In this document: positions 38,370-47,241 of the stretch, piece after piece
Layout of the letters: each line of letters starts with the position of its first letter
How positions within the stretch are numbered: the stretch's first letter is position 1
The notes under the pieces: model-generated
Databases searched by the model: none
The model's input: only the letters and a program-made list of their open reading frames with translations
What the model was told of the DNA's origin: nothing
Program-made: the position numbers and the translations under genes
DNA from: Streptomyces wedmorensis
GTDB lineage: Bacteria; Actinomycetota; Actinomycetes; Streptomycetales; Streptomycetaceae
Reading direction: 5' to 3'
NCBI RefSeq assembly: GCF_000716445.1
Contig: NZ_JNWK01000020.1
Location: 62,001-126,000 of the forward strand
Length of the DNA: 64,000 nucleotides

Positions 38370-39266
38370 ATCGCCATCGCCCGTATCCGCACCATCAAGC
38401 CCGAGGCGTTCTCGTCCGAGTCTCTCGCGGCGGTGTCCCTGTCCGCCGAGCGGACCTTCTTCGGGCTGCTCACCCAGGCCGACGACCAGGGCCGGTTCCG
38501 CGACCAGGCCGCCGTCATCGCCGGCCAGCTGTGGTCGCTGCGCCGCGAGCACGGCCCGGAGGCGGTCGAGGACGACCTGATCCAGCTCGACGGCACCGGG
38601 CTGATCTGCCGTTACGAGGGCGCCGACGGCAAGCGGTACCTGCACATCGTGACCTTCGCCCAGCACCAGAAGATCAACCGGCCCAGCGGCGTCCGCACTC
38701 CCCCGTGCCCACACCACGATCTCGGGATTCCACGCGAGCCCTCACCGCAGACGCAGGGAGCCCTCGCGGAGCCCTCCGCAAATCGTCCGGGAGGACTCAC
38801 GGAGTCCTCCGTGAACGACGAATCCGCAGGTAAGAGCCGGTTCCGTGAGCACTCGCCGCAGCCGCGCGGAGGGCTCACCGAGCCCTCCGTGAGCCCTCAC
38901 CGTCCGGATCTAGGACCTAGGAACAGGGATCTAGGATCTACCCCGTTGGGGGGCGCCAGCGCCCCCGCGCCCGACTCGGTCTCGGCGCAGGACCTGATCG
39001 GCGAGTACGCCGCCGCGTGCCCCCATCGCCCGCCGCAGGACGTGCTCAGCCACCTCGGCCGTGAGGTGAAGAAGCTCCTCGCCGAGGGCATCGCCCCGGA
39101 TCACATCCGCGCCGGCCTCGTCCGCCACCGCGCCAAGGGCCTGCACGCGAGCCTCCTGCCCAGTCTCGTCCACGAGGTCATGAACGCCGTCCCGGCCGCC
39201 ACCGCTCCCCACCGGGCGTGGACCAACCCCACCGACACCGCTGCCGCCTACGGAGGTGACCTCTGA
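38370..39266 (+). CDS. Replication initiator-like protein (phage-O type) with internal iterons
   Basis: Family sequence begins ARIRTIKPEAFSSESLAAVSLSAERTFFGLLTQADDQGRFRD, the winged-helix start of phage-like replication proteins. The middle has repeats (LAEPSA, LTESSV, LTEPSV) and the C-terminal half a helical domain (DLIGEYAAACPHRPP). No ATG, GTG or TTG fits in frame: ATC 38370, 6 bp after AAAGG, sits where relatives have ATG (298 residues). ATG 38250 in frame would add 40 unrelated residues. The DnaC-like loader follows with overlap. The coding repeats are DNA palindromes and may be the replication origin. Confidence 0.8.
   Translation: MAIARIRTIKPEAFSSESLAAVSLSAERTFFGLLTQADDQGRFRDQAAVIAGQLWSLRREHGPEAVEDDLIQLDGTGLICRYEGADGKRYLHIVTFAQHQKINRPSGVRTPPCPHHDLGIPREPSPQTQGALAEPSANRPGGLTESSVNDESAGKSRFREHSPQPRGGLTEPSVSPHRPDLGPRNRDLGSTPLGGASAPAPDSVSAQDLIGEYAAACPHRPPQDVLSHLGREVKKLLAEGIAPDHIRAGLVRHRAKGLHASLLPSLVHEVMNAVPAATAPHRAWTNPTDTAAAYGGDL
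38764..38892. repeat. Three palindromic iterons inside rep (candidate origin)
   Basis: 18-bp palindromes lie at 38764-38781 (TCGCGGAG-CC-CTCCGCAA), 38797-38814 (TCACGGAG-TC-CTCCGTGA, perfect) and 38875-38892 (TCACCGAG-CC-CTCCGTGA). Starts are 33 and 78 bp apart. An AT-richer stretch with CCTAGG/GATCTAGG repeats follows at 38907-38940. An origin within the initiator gene is known from lambda O; assignment here is inference. Confidence 0.5.
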
Positions 39267-39961
39267 CCGCCACCCTCACCCGCGATCCGCAGCAGCCCGC
39301 CCGGATCACCGGCCGCCTCTGCAACATCCTGGCCCAGCGCGGCATCGCCCCCGACACCGCCGCCCAGGAGCCGGCGCCCGAGCCGGTCACCGCACTGGAA
39401 CTGGCCGAGGCCCGTATCCCGGCCCGCTTCCGGCACGCCCTCGCCGACCACCCCCAGGTCACCGCCTGGGCGAAGACGATCGCCCGCGCCGGACGCCGCG
39501 GCCCCGCCGGCGCACCAGGCATCGCGGAGGGGCCTTCCTTGCGCATCGTCGGGCCGACCGGCACCGGCAAGACCCACCAGGCGTACGGCGCCATCCGCAC
39601 CCTGCTCGCCGCCGGAGTCCGTCTGCGCTGGGAAGCCATCACCGCCGCCGACCTCTACGCCCGCCTGCGCCCACGCCCAGGGTTCGACAGCGAACGCGAC
39701 CTACAGAGCCTGATGCGCTGCCCGCTGCTGCTCCTGGACGACCTCGGCGCGGCGAAGACCAGCGAGTGGACCGAGGAGCTCACCTACCGGCTGATCAACC
39801 ACCGGTACGAGCACCTGCGCCCCACCCTGATCACCAGCAACCTCACCACCGACACCCTGCGCGCGGCCCTCGGCGACCGCGTCGCCTCCCGCCTGGCCCA
39901 GATGACCGAACGCGTCACCCTCGACGGCGACGACCGCCGCCGCACCAGACCCGCCGCCTGA
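39263..39961 (+). CDS. DnaC-like helicase-loader ATPase
   Basis: The P-loop ATPase has Walker A GPTGTGKT, Walker B LLLLDDLGA and sensor-1 LITSNL, typical of DnaC/IstB-like helicase loaders. Coding similarity runs upstream of the only nearby ATG (39539) to TATLTRDPQQPAR. The codon at the expected start is CTG 39263, 6 bp after GGAGG and overlapping the rep stop as CTGA, where ATGA is normal. From there the protein has 232 residues. With Rep it forms the replication module. Confidence 0.85.
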   Translation: MTATLTRDPQQPARITGRLCNILAQRGIAPDTAAQEPAPEPVTALELAEARIPARFRHALADHPQVTAWAKTIARAGRRGPAGAPGIAEGPSLRIVGPTGTGKTHQAYGAIRTLLAAGVRLRWEAITAADLYARLRPRPGFDSERDLQSLMRCPLLLLDDLGAAKTSEWTEELTYRLINHRYEHLRPTLITSNLTTDTLRAALGDRVASRLAQMTERVTLDGDDRRRTRPAA

Positions 39962-40050
39962 CATCTGCCACCACACCGCGGTGCCCTCTCCCGGGCGTCC
40001 GTTCCCCTCGCCACGGACGCCTCACCACCCTGCCCTTGGAGCATCCCCGC

Positions 40051-40863
40051 TTGACCTCGCCTTCCCCTGCCCCGCACCCCACCGACCGGTACACCCTCAT
40101 CGCTGCCGGGTTCGTGATCCTCGCCCTCACCGCCGCCGGCTTCTGGCTCTCCTACGCCCACCTCGCCGAGGTCGCCGGAGACCATGGCCTCGGCAACTCC
40201 CCCGCCCGCCAGTGGGCCTGGCCGGCCACCCTCGACGCCTTCGTCGTCGCCGGCGAACTCCTCATGCTCCGGGCCGGCCTGCGCCGCAAGCCCGACGGGT
40301 GGGCCATCGCCCTCACCGCCACCGGCTCTCTCGGCTCCATCGCCCTCAACGTCGCCGGCGTCACCGGCACCCGTGACCCCGCTGACGTCCCCGTCCTCGA
40401 CTACGTCGTCGCCGCCGTACCCCCGACCGCAGCGCTCCTCGCCTTCGGGGTCCTCATGCGCCAGATCCACCAGCACCTCGCACGCCCGAACCGTGAGACT
40501 GGCCTTGTCCATCTCCGGGTCGCCGGGCCTGCGGTGGCCGGGCACCCGCGGGAAGGGGACCGTCCCCGCCCGCATCCCGTCCCCGCCCCGTCCGCTACCG
40601 AAGGCCCCGACCGCACCACCGAGGCAGCTGCAGCCGACAAGCCCCCGGTACGCCCGCGCAAGGTCGGCCGTCCCACGACCGGAGAACTCGACGAGTTCGT
40701 CCGGATCGTCGAGCAGATGGAGGGCAAGCAGACCCGAAAGACCATCCGGGCAACCCTCCGCGCCATCGGCCACACCATCAGCAACGAGCGGCTCACGGAA
40801 CTCCAGGAGCTCCGCGGTGGGACGGCCCCCAAGGGACCGTCCGAAACCCCTGAGGACCACTGA
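40051..40863 (+). CDS. DUF2637 membrane protein
   Basis: TTG 40051 after TTGGAG gives 270 residues. Four hydrophobic helices (about residues 14-36, 52-70, 83-102, 115-135) and the motifs RQWAWPATLDAFVVAGELLMLRAG and SIALNVAGV identify DUF2637, a family found in Streptomyces plasmids and integrative elements and likened to SpdB spread proteins. The C-terminal half is hydrophilic and carries GRPTTGELDEFVRIVE, a helix-turn-helix-like segment. Confidence 0.88.
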   Translation: MTSPSPAPHPTDRYTLIAAGFVILALTAAGFWLSYAHLAEVAGDHGLGNSPARQWAWPATLDAFVVAGELLMLRAGLRRKPDGWAIALTATGSLGSIALNVAGVTGTRDPADVPVLDYVVAAVPPTAALLAFGVLMRQIHQHLARPNRETGLVHLRVAGPAVAGHPREGDRPRPHPVPAPSATEGPDRTTEAAAADKPPVRPRKVGRPTTGELDEFVRIVEQMEGKQTRKTIRATLRAIGHTISNERLTELQELRGGTAPKGPSETPEDH

Positions 40864-41024
40864 CCGGAAATAACCGCAGGTCAACCCGATTCCGGTCGGT
40901 CCGGGTCATCCCAACCCGGACCGACCGGCCCGTCCCCTCCGCATTTCCGGACAGCCTCCAGCCCCGTCGAGACGTCCACGAAGCACGGACCTCCCCTACC
41001 GCCGCCCCACCGAAGGATCCCTGT

Positions 41025-41669
41025 ATGACACCCGCCCCGCAGCACCCCACCCCTGCCGCGACGATCCCGCCCCAGCCGAATGACCGGCCCGCACCGCCGC
41101 AGGTGTCCGCCAGCCCTGCCCCGGGCGGAGCAAGTTGGAGGTTCGGACACTCCCCCGTCGGGGGTGCGTCCAAACCCGTGCCCGCCCCGGGGGTGGGGGG
41201 CACCCTCCCGCGCCAGGGGGCGCGGGAGGGAGGAGCTGCGACCGGGGGCGGACCGCAGCCGGTGCGGCATCGCCGGGGCAAGCCCCGCGTACGCGCTCGT
41301 ACGCAGCGCCGCGCGCACAGCGTCCGCCTCAGCGACGCCGAGCACGCGACCGTCGCCGCCGGCGCCGAAGCGGTCGGCATGAGCATCGCCGGCTTCCTCG
41401 CCCACAGCGGACTCGCCGCCGCCCGCGACCTCGACCGCACCGCAGCCGCCATCGCCACCCGCCAAGACGCCCTGACCGCCCTGTTCGCACTTCGGCGCCA
41501 GCTCGGGCACGCGAACAACAACCTCAACCAGGCCGCCCGCGCACTCAACAGCGGCACCTGCCCCGACGGCCTGGAAGACACCCTCGCCGCCGTCCGCCAC
41601 GCCGCCGACGCCGTCCGCAACGTCACATCCCGCCTCACAGGCCCGCTCTCCGAAGGCACCCCCGCTTGA
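41025..41669 (+). CDS. mobC: MobC-family mobilization (relaxosome) protein
   Basis: ATG 41025 gives 214 residues. A proline-rich N-terminus is followed by a ribbon-helix-helix-type segment (RRAHSVRLSDAEHATVAAGAEAVGMSIAGFLAHSGLAAAR) and the MobC signature LRRQLGHANNNLNQAARALNSG. MobC binds oriT and helps the relaxase nick DNA. Its stop overlaps the relaxase start (TTGA). Confidence 0.92.
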   Translation: MTPAPQHPTPAATIPPQPNDRPAPPQVSASPAPGGASWRFGHSPVGGASKPVPAPGVGGTLPRQGAREGGAATGGGPQPVRHRRGKPRVRARTQRRAHSVRLSDAEHATVAAGAEAVGMSIAGFLAHSGLAAARDLDRTAAAIATRQDALTALFALRRQLGHANNNLNQAARALNSGTCPDGLEDTLAAVRHAADAVRNVTSRLTGPLSEGTPA

Positions 41670-43381
41670 TCCCCCGCATCCACCAGCAGGGCCGCAACAC
41701 CGCCCGTCTGCTCGCCTACCTCTACGGTCCCGGCCGCCGCGAGGAACACACCGACCCTCACCTCGTCGCCTCCTTCGACAGCCTCGCCCCCGACCCCGGC
41801 CGCGACCCCGAGGCCACCCTCCGCGACCTCGCCCAGCTCCTGGACGCACCCCTGCACCTCCTCGCCGCAGACACCCGCCCCACCACCCACGTGTGGCACG
41901 CCTCCGTTCGCGCCGCCCCAGGCGACCGCGCCCTCACCGACACCGAATGGGCGGACATCGCCCGTCGCGTCATCGCCGCTACCGGCATCGACCCCGGCGA
42001 CGGCGCGGGCTGCCGCTGGGCAGCCGTCCGCCACGCCGACGACCACATCCACCTCATCGCCACCCTCGTCCGCGAAGACGGCCGCCGCCCCGACCACCAC
42101 CGCTCCGGCAAGCGCGCCCAGACCGAATGCCGCCAGATCGAAGTCGACTACGGCCTCCACCGCGTGGCGGCGGGGGACGGTACCGCCGCCAAACGCCCCA
42201 CCAGCGCCGAATGCCACAAAGCCGAACGCCTCGGCCAGCAGCGCACCCCACGCGAGGAGCTGCGCGAAGCGGTCCGCCGCTCGGCGGCCGGCACAGCCAG
42301 TGAGGAGGAATTCTTCAACCACCTCGCCTCGGCCGGCCTGCTCGTCCGGCGGCGCATCGCACCCTCGGGCGACACCCTCGGCTACACCATCGCCCTCCCT
42401 GATGACCGCAACGGTAAGGGCGAGCCGGTCTTCTTCTCCGGTTCCAAGCTCGCCCCGGACCTCTCGCTGCCCCGGATCCGTGAACGCTGGACCAAGTCCG
42501 CGGAAGCCCCCTCGTCGGAGTCGTCCCAGCCGTGGGTGACCGGGCCCGCGTCCGCACGCCGACGCGCCACCACGGCCGCCTGGCAGGCCCTGCTCGTCAT
42601 CGACCAGGGCGACGACGGTGTCATCGCCGCACAGATCGCCGCCGCAGGGGAGGTCCTCGACGCCCTCGCCAAAACCTCCGCCACCCACACCCGCCACGAA
42701 CTCCAAGCCGCAGCAGCCGTCTTCGAACGCGCCTCTCGCTCCCACGTCCGCGCCGCACGCGGTCACGATCACGCCTTGCGCCGAGCCGCCCGCGACCTCG
42801 TCCACAGCGGCCCGGCCCTCGGGCGGGGCGAGGACGGCGCCACCACCGCAATGGTCATCGACACGCTGTTCTTCCTGATCACCGCCGCCGCCCACTGGCA
42901 CGCCAAGAAGCAGCACGCCCAGCAGGCCGAAGCCGCCCACCAGGCAGCCGCGCATCTCCGCGCCGCCTACCCGGCCGCTGTCGGGCACTCCATGGCCCTG
43001 CTCCACCAGCAGGGCAGCCGCCTGGCCCCCACCTGGCAGCGCCACCACGCCACCGCCGTACGCCAAGCCCTGCCCGAACTGGCCGACCGCATCCTCGCCG
43101 AACCCAGCTGGCCCGCCCTCGCAGCCACCCTCGACGAAGCCCGGATCGCCGGCCACAACTCCACCGACCTGCTCGCACAGGCAGCCGCCCGACGGGAGAT
43201 GGACACGGTGGAGCGCATGAGCGACGTGCTCGTGTGGCGGCTACGACGGATGGCCGCCCTCCCTGCCGAGCCCCTGTACCCCCGGAGCCGGCAAACACGA
43301 GGCACCGCTGCCGTTTCCTCGCCGGAACGGGCGGCACACATCGATACAGGGTCGGCGAACACTCCTCGCCGACGACGGTGA
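41666..43381 (+). CDS. Relaxase/mobilization nuclease (MobA/VirD2 type)
   Basis: TTG 41666, overlapping the mobC stop, gives 571 residues beginning LIPRIHQQGRNTARLLAYLYGPGRREEHTDPHLVASFD, the usual actinobacterial relaxase start. The metal-binding histidines lie in HADDHIHLIATLVREDGR (about residues 121-138). The C-terminal 300 residues are helical and of unknown role. It nicks oriT and pilots DNA transfer. Because no FtsK/TraB or type IV secretion genes are present, transfer would depend on another element. Confidence 0.92.
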   Translation: MIPRIHQQGRNTARLLAYLYGPGRREEHTDPHLVASFDSLAPDPGRDPEATLRDLAQLLDAPLHLLAADTRPTTHVWHASVRAAPGDRALTDTEWADIARRVIAATGIDPGDGAGCRWAAVRHADDHIHLIATLVREDGRRPDHHRSGKRAQTECRQIEVDYGLHRVAAGDGTAAKRPTSAECHKAERLGQQRTPREELREAVRRSAAGTASEEEFFNHLASAGLLVRRRIAPSGDTLGYTIALPDDRNGKGEPVFFSGSKLAPDLSLPRIRERWTKSAEAPSSESSQPWVTGPASARRRATTAAWQALLVIDQGDDGVIAAQIAAAGEVLDALAKTSATHTRHELQAAAAVFERASRSHVRAARGHDHALRRAARDLVHSGPALGRGEDGATTAMVIDTLFFLITAAAHWHAKKQHAQQAEAAHQAAAHLRAAYPAAVGHSMALLHQQGSRLAPTWQRHHATAVRQALPELADRILAEPSWPALAATLDEARIAGHNSTDLLAQAAARREMDTVERMSDVLVWRLRRMAALPAEPLYPRSRQTRGTAAVSSPERAAHIDTGSANTPRRRR

Positions 43382-43409
43382 TCCGGGAAACGAGGCGGAA
43401 AGATATCCC

Positions 43410-43440
43410 AGAATCGCCGGTTAGCCTAACCGGCGATTCT
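43410..43440. terminator. Hairpin B of the element (after the relaxase)
   Basis: A perfect 14-bp stem (AGAATCGCCGGTTA / TAACCGGCGATTCT) with a 3-nt loop lies 28 bp after the relaxase stop. The core matches the hairpin at 37791. Confidence 0.8.
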
Positions 43441-43483
43441 CCCAACAATTGACCTTCCGACCCCCATCCGGAAGGACTCCCGC

Positions 43484-43863
43484 ATGCCCCAGCCCGAAGC
43501 CCATCCCGAAGTCGTCTCCCTACTCTGGGACACACGTGCTCGACACCTGCACGAAACCGACGTCTGGACTCACCGGGACGGCCGTCCCTTCACGGAAGAA
43601 GAAATGGCTCTGATCTCTCGGGTCACCCGAGCCGACTTCAAAGAACTGAAGGCACAGCAGGCCCGCTATCTGGAGTAAATCCGTGAGTGCGAGGAAGCGC
43701 CCGAGACCATCCAGATTTTCCTCGCCCCGTTCATGGAGCAGCTCGACGAGAAGAACCTCGGCAATGCCCACGAGCTGATGACGGAGGACGAGCGGGCCGA
43801 GTTCAACCGACTGCTCGGGCTCATGATCGATCCCGTCCGCCCGTTCACCCCGTACGCCTTCTG
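43484..43863 (+). pseudogene. Small element protein split by an in-frame TAA
   Basis: ATG 43484 after GGAAGGA encodes 64 residues (VVSLLWDTRARHLHETDVWTHRDGRPFTEEE...) and stops at TAA 43676. The same frame then continues open for 61 codons (IRECEEAPETIQIFLAPFMEQ... to PFTPYAF, stop at 43863). The two halves together align with the paralogue at 43978-44331, including LMTEDERAEFNRLLGLM against FMTHEDMLEYDRLCGII. This indicates a nonsense mutation or a readthrough stop. Function unknown. Confidence 0.7.
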
Positions 43864-43977
43864 ACGAGAAGAAATAGACCATCGGCCGGAAACTCCGCTG
43901 GACCAACCACCCCAGTGGATGCCCACCGTCCCGGCCAGTCGAGCGCCGACCACCCCGAAACCCTCAGGAGATTCCTC

Positions 43978-44331
43978 ATCCCCGCCTCTGCTCCGACCCC
44001 TCGCCCTCACGTCATGACCTTGCTCTTCGACACGGATTTCAACCGGCCTTGGGGATCCCGCAGATTCCGCCACCTCGACGGCCGGCCCTTCACCGACGAG
44101 GAACAGGCGCTCGCCGATGACGCCACCTTCGAAGAATTCCAGGCCGCCGGTGTTCGCGTCCACAATCCCGAAGCCGTCACCGAGGCTGAAGCGGCCGCGA
44201 CCGAACTCGTCGAACTGGTGCATTCCTACGCCCTCCGGAATCACCGGTCCCTCGTCCAGTTCATGACCCACGAGGACATGCTGGAGTACGACCGCCTGTG
44301 CGGAATCATCGTCGCGGGCACCGATTCGTGA
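43978..44331 (+). CDS. Small element protein, paralogue of the preceding gene
   Basis: Alignment with the neighbour (VMTLLFDTDF against VVSLLWDTRA, DGRPFTDEE against DGRPFTEEE) shows the coding region begins at ATC 43978, 7 bp after AGGAG, where the paralogue has ATG. This gives 117 residues. ATG 44014 is the first standard start (105 residues) but lacks a ribosome site. Acidic protein, no recognised domain. Confidence 0.75.
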   Translation: MPASAPTPRPHVMTLLFDTDFNRPWGSRRFRHLDGRPFTDEEQALADDATFEEFQAAGVRVHNPEAVTEAEAAATELVELVHSYALRNHRSLVQFMTHEDMLEYDRLCGIIVAGTDS

Positions 44332-44548
44332 TCCTCAAGCACTGAGACGACCCAGAGACCCATACGGAAAACCGGCCGGTGGCGGGGAACTTCCCGCCGC
44401 CGACCCTCCGGCGTCCAGAAGCCTCCTGGCTTCTGGCGGCCAAGCCCTGGGGCAAATCACGCCAGCAACGAGTTGCCGGAGAAGTCTCAACGCGGGACGC
44501 GCTGACACCCGATCTGGCGCCCCCCAAGGTGCAAGGACCTTGCACCCT

Positions 44549-45733
44549 TCAGCGGGGGATGATCAGATCGCTAAGTTGCCCAGCAGTTGGTATCCGGCCG
44601 CGATTGAAGACCACCGCGACGAACAACACCACCACGGGCAGAAGTGGGACGAGCGCCGCCTCAGGCAAGCCAAGGGTTGCCGCACCAGCCATAACCAGCA
44701 CGACGACGGCGCCCACCGTCAGCATCCGCGTCCGCTCCCGCGGCGTGGCCGGAGCCACATCGGCGAGTTGATCAGCGTCGAGCAGGTCGTCGATGCGGCC
44801 TTCGGCATAGCGCTCGGCAATCGTCAGCAGCATCACGATGAGGTCTTCCAAGGCGCGACCCGGTTCAGAATCCTGCCGGGCCTCGGCTCTTCGTAGCGCT
44901 CCTACCACCAAGGCGGCGTGCGCCTTGAACTGACGTTCGTTGTGTCGTCGGGCCCTGGCACGGCGGGTGCGGTGGGCCCTCCAGATGACCTGCTCGACTG
45001 GCTGCATGGAAACTCGTGGAATCTGACAGTCCGGCTGGGTCTCCTCCCAACGGCGGAGGACTGTGGCGCACTGCGCTGCGACCGTCAACAGAGCAACGGT
45101 CGGCCAGCAGCGCCGGTACTCCATTCGGGCGCTCGTCTTGTCGGGGTATCCCTTGAGAGATTCCAGGTCATATGCCGCGTAGGTCGCGCCGCTGCCGGAG
45201 CTGGTCAGGTTACTGCGCTTGATGACCCACATCTCGGCGACCAGAAACAGGGCAAATGCCGTGATTCCGGCTGCCGGACCGATCACCCCCAGGTTCCAGG
45301 TACGCACTGCGATCGGCACTGAGATCAAGCTGCTGAGCAGTTCCTGAACCACGCCGGGCGTCGGCCCCGGGTCCGCACTCAACCGCAGATGCTCCCAGTC
45401 GGCCATGTCGTCGACGTTCATCAAGACGATTTCCAGCAGGATGAACTGGAGTGTCCTGATTGGCATCGCCAGCGGGGCGGCGCGCCACCAGCGCACGACG
45501 TACAGCGGGGCCAGCCCATGACCGTCGACACGGTCTTGTATTCGAGCAGGCAGTACCAGTATCTGCGTCAGAAGCGGAGCGGCTCGACACACCCCTGAAG
45601 AGTGGCGTATCCGCTCGAAGCGTTCCAAAGAGCGCACCCCCCACCGCTGGACGGGCCCGGGAATCAGGAAGAGGGGGACTGCAACCAAGGCCGCAAGCTC
45701 AACGGCCAGGATGAGATAACCGATTGACGACAC
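44549..45733 (-). CDS. Membrane protein of unknown function
   Basis: GTG 45733 gives 394 residues. Hydrophobic segments occur at about residues 4-26, 160-185 and 335-380, with a long charged helical part between. TTG and lower-G+C codons are more frequent than in neighbouring genes. No family was recognised. It ends about 217 bp from the preceding convergent gene and may be cargo of the mobile element. Confidence 0.7.
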   Translation of the reverse strand: MSSIGYLILAVELAALVAVPLFLIPGPVQRWGVRSLERFERIRHSSGVCRAAPLLTQILVLPARIQDRVDGHGLAPLYVVRWWRAAPLAMPIRTLQFILLEIVLMNVDDMADWEHLRLSADPGPTPGVVQELLSSLISVPIAVRTWNLGVIGPAAGITAFALFLVAEMWVIKRSNLTSSGSGATYAAYDLESLKGYPDKTSARMEYRRCWPTVALLTVAAQCATVLRRWEETQPDCQIPRVSMQPVEQVIWRAHRTRRARARRHNERQFKAHAALVVGALRRAEARQDSEPGRALEDLIVMLLTIAERYAEGRIDDLLDADQLADVAPATPRERTRMLTVGAVVVLVMAGAATLGLPEAALVPLLPVVVLFVAVVFNRGRIPTAGQLSDLIIPR

Positions 45734-45781
45734 CTCGACAGTCTCACGTACCCCACCGACAGTGGCTCTCGAATCGCGCCC

Positions 45782-46297
45782 TCAGCCGATCGGCACGAAG
45801 TACACGCTGGCCCACTTACACCTCGGGTTGGCCATCGTCGGGTCGAATTCCCACGGCTCGACACTCTCGCGAAGCCGGCCTCCGCGAACAACTGGCGGAT
45901 CTTGTCCAGAACGTGGGCCCAGTGATGAGGCGCGTACGTCACGTGGTCGTCCTGGTCGCGGAAGTCGAAATAGGTGTTGATGTCCTCGCAGCAGGCGCGC
46001 TTCGTGCACCAACGCTTGATCATCTCTCGGGCGTCCTCCGGATCCGCCGGATAGTGGCAGAGGACGAAGGCCGCATCCAGCATATCCGTGATGAGTTGAC
46101 CGCCGGGGGCGAGGACACAGTAGAAGCGGCAAGCCGCCGTAGCGCTCCAGGCGCTCCCTGGCCTTGCCGAGTAGATCCTCTCCGAACCCGCCTGGCCCAC
46201 TCTCGACACCACCCTCAATGTCACCGAAGTCCTCACCTGGCGCCTGGGGCGCCTTCCGGATCTGGCAGTCGGGAAGTCCCGCACAACAGGCCGGCAT
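45782..46297 (-). pseudogene. Degenerate SAM-methyltransferase-like gene
   Basis: The protein sequence must be assembled from two frames. One gives GEDFGDIEGGVESGPGGFGEDLLGKARERLERYGG. A second gives FYCVLAPGGQLITDMLDAAFVLCHYPADPEDAREMIKRW... to LFAEAGFAR. The first resumes with VEPWEFDPTMANPRCKWASVYFVPIG and stops at 45782. LAPGGQLITD and the C-terminal arrangement resemble class I methyltransferases. Two frameshifts and a probably missing N-terminus make it a pseudogene. Confidence 0.6.
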
Positions 46298-46494
46298 ACA
46301 GAGATCCGCATGGTCCTGTCACACCCACGCCATGGGCGACGTGGTCAGACTCCCTTCCAAGGAGCTGCTGACACAGACACTGCCCCAATCGGCACATCCC
46401 ACGTTCACCCGGTGAACGGGTCGCAGCTCTCAAAAATGCCGTTCCGCGCCGGGACAGCGAACCCGTTCCAAGCGAGAAGGGGGCGAGATCGCGT

Positions 46495-47031
46495 TCAGTC
46501 GAGCTTGCCCTCCAGCAGCTCCAGCGCCTCCTCCCACCGGAAGCGGTCCGCTCCTCCGCCCGCCTTCGGCCGGTGGGGCTCGTACGCCCCGACCAGCACA
46601 CCCATCTCCCGCAGCTGGTCCAGGCTCCGGCCGTACGCCGGGTGCGCGGCCATGGCCGCGTTCACGTACGGCAAAACGACCGTCGGGATACCCATCCCGT
46701 ACGCCTCGCACAGGATCCCCAGCGCGAGAGTGTCGGCGATGCCGGCAGCCCACTTGTTGATCGTGTTGAACGTGGCGGGCGCGACGGCGATGGCGTCGGC
46801 GGGCGGGAGGGGGCGCGGGTCGCCGGGGCTACGCCAGGCCGAGCGGATCGGGTAGCCGGTCTGGGACTCGATCGCCTTGGTGTCGAGGAAGCCGAGGCCC
46901 TGGGGTGTGGCTATGACGCCGACGCCCCAGCCCTGCTCCTGCGCGGCGGTGATCAGCTTGTGCACGTCGCCCGCGATGCCGGCGGCGCAGACGACGACAT
47001 ACAGAAACGGCTTCTTCGGCCGGTCGTTCAT
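46495..47031 (-). CDS. Flavoprotein-family (Dfp-like HFCD fold) protein
   Basis: ATG 47031 after GAGGGGGG gives 178 residues. FLYVVVCAAGIAGDVHKLI and GVIATPQGLGFLD form the flavin-binding Rossmann-like start, and PPADAIAVAPATFNTINKWAAGIADTLAL is the signature of homo-oligomeric flavin-containing Cys decarboxylases such as PPC decarboxylase. In isolation such proteins act on diverse substrates, including peptide C-terminal cysteines in natural products. The substrate is unknown. Confidence 0.88.
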   Translation of the reverse strand: MNDRPKKPFLYVVVCAAGIAGDVHKLITAAQEQGWGVGVIATPQGLGFLDTKAIESQTGYPIRSAWRSPGDPRPLPPADAIAVAPATFNTINKWAAGIADTLALGILCEAYGMGIPTVVLPYVNAAMAAHPAYGRSLDQLREMGVLVGAYEPHRPKAGGGADRFRWEEALELLEGKLD

Positions 47032-47241
47032 GGCTTTGCCCCCCTCGTCGACGCGCTCCCCTGCGGTCACGATTCAGACCCTAGCCGTCGGCATCCGCGG
47101 ACGGGGCCGGGTCGGAGAAGCCGCGTGCCACCTGCACGAAGGGCACGGTGTCTGAGTACAAGCGTCGGCTGGACCACTAATGCCGGTGCCGCGCGGTGAT
47201 CCTTGTGCACCCGGGTGCTCAGCTCACGTATCGTCGCCAAG

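Noticed and set aside
40793..43156. 787-residue minus-strand frame across mobC and the relaxase
   Set aside because: Gly/Val-rich shadow of the mobilization genes, which have clear family motifs.
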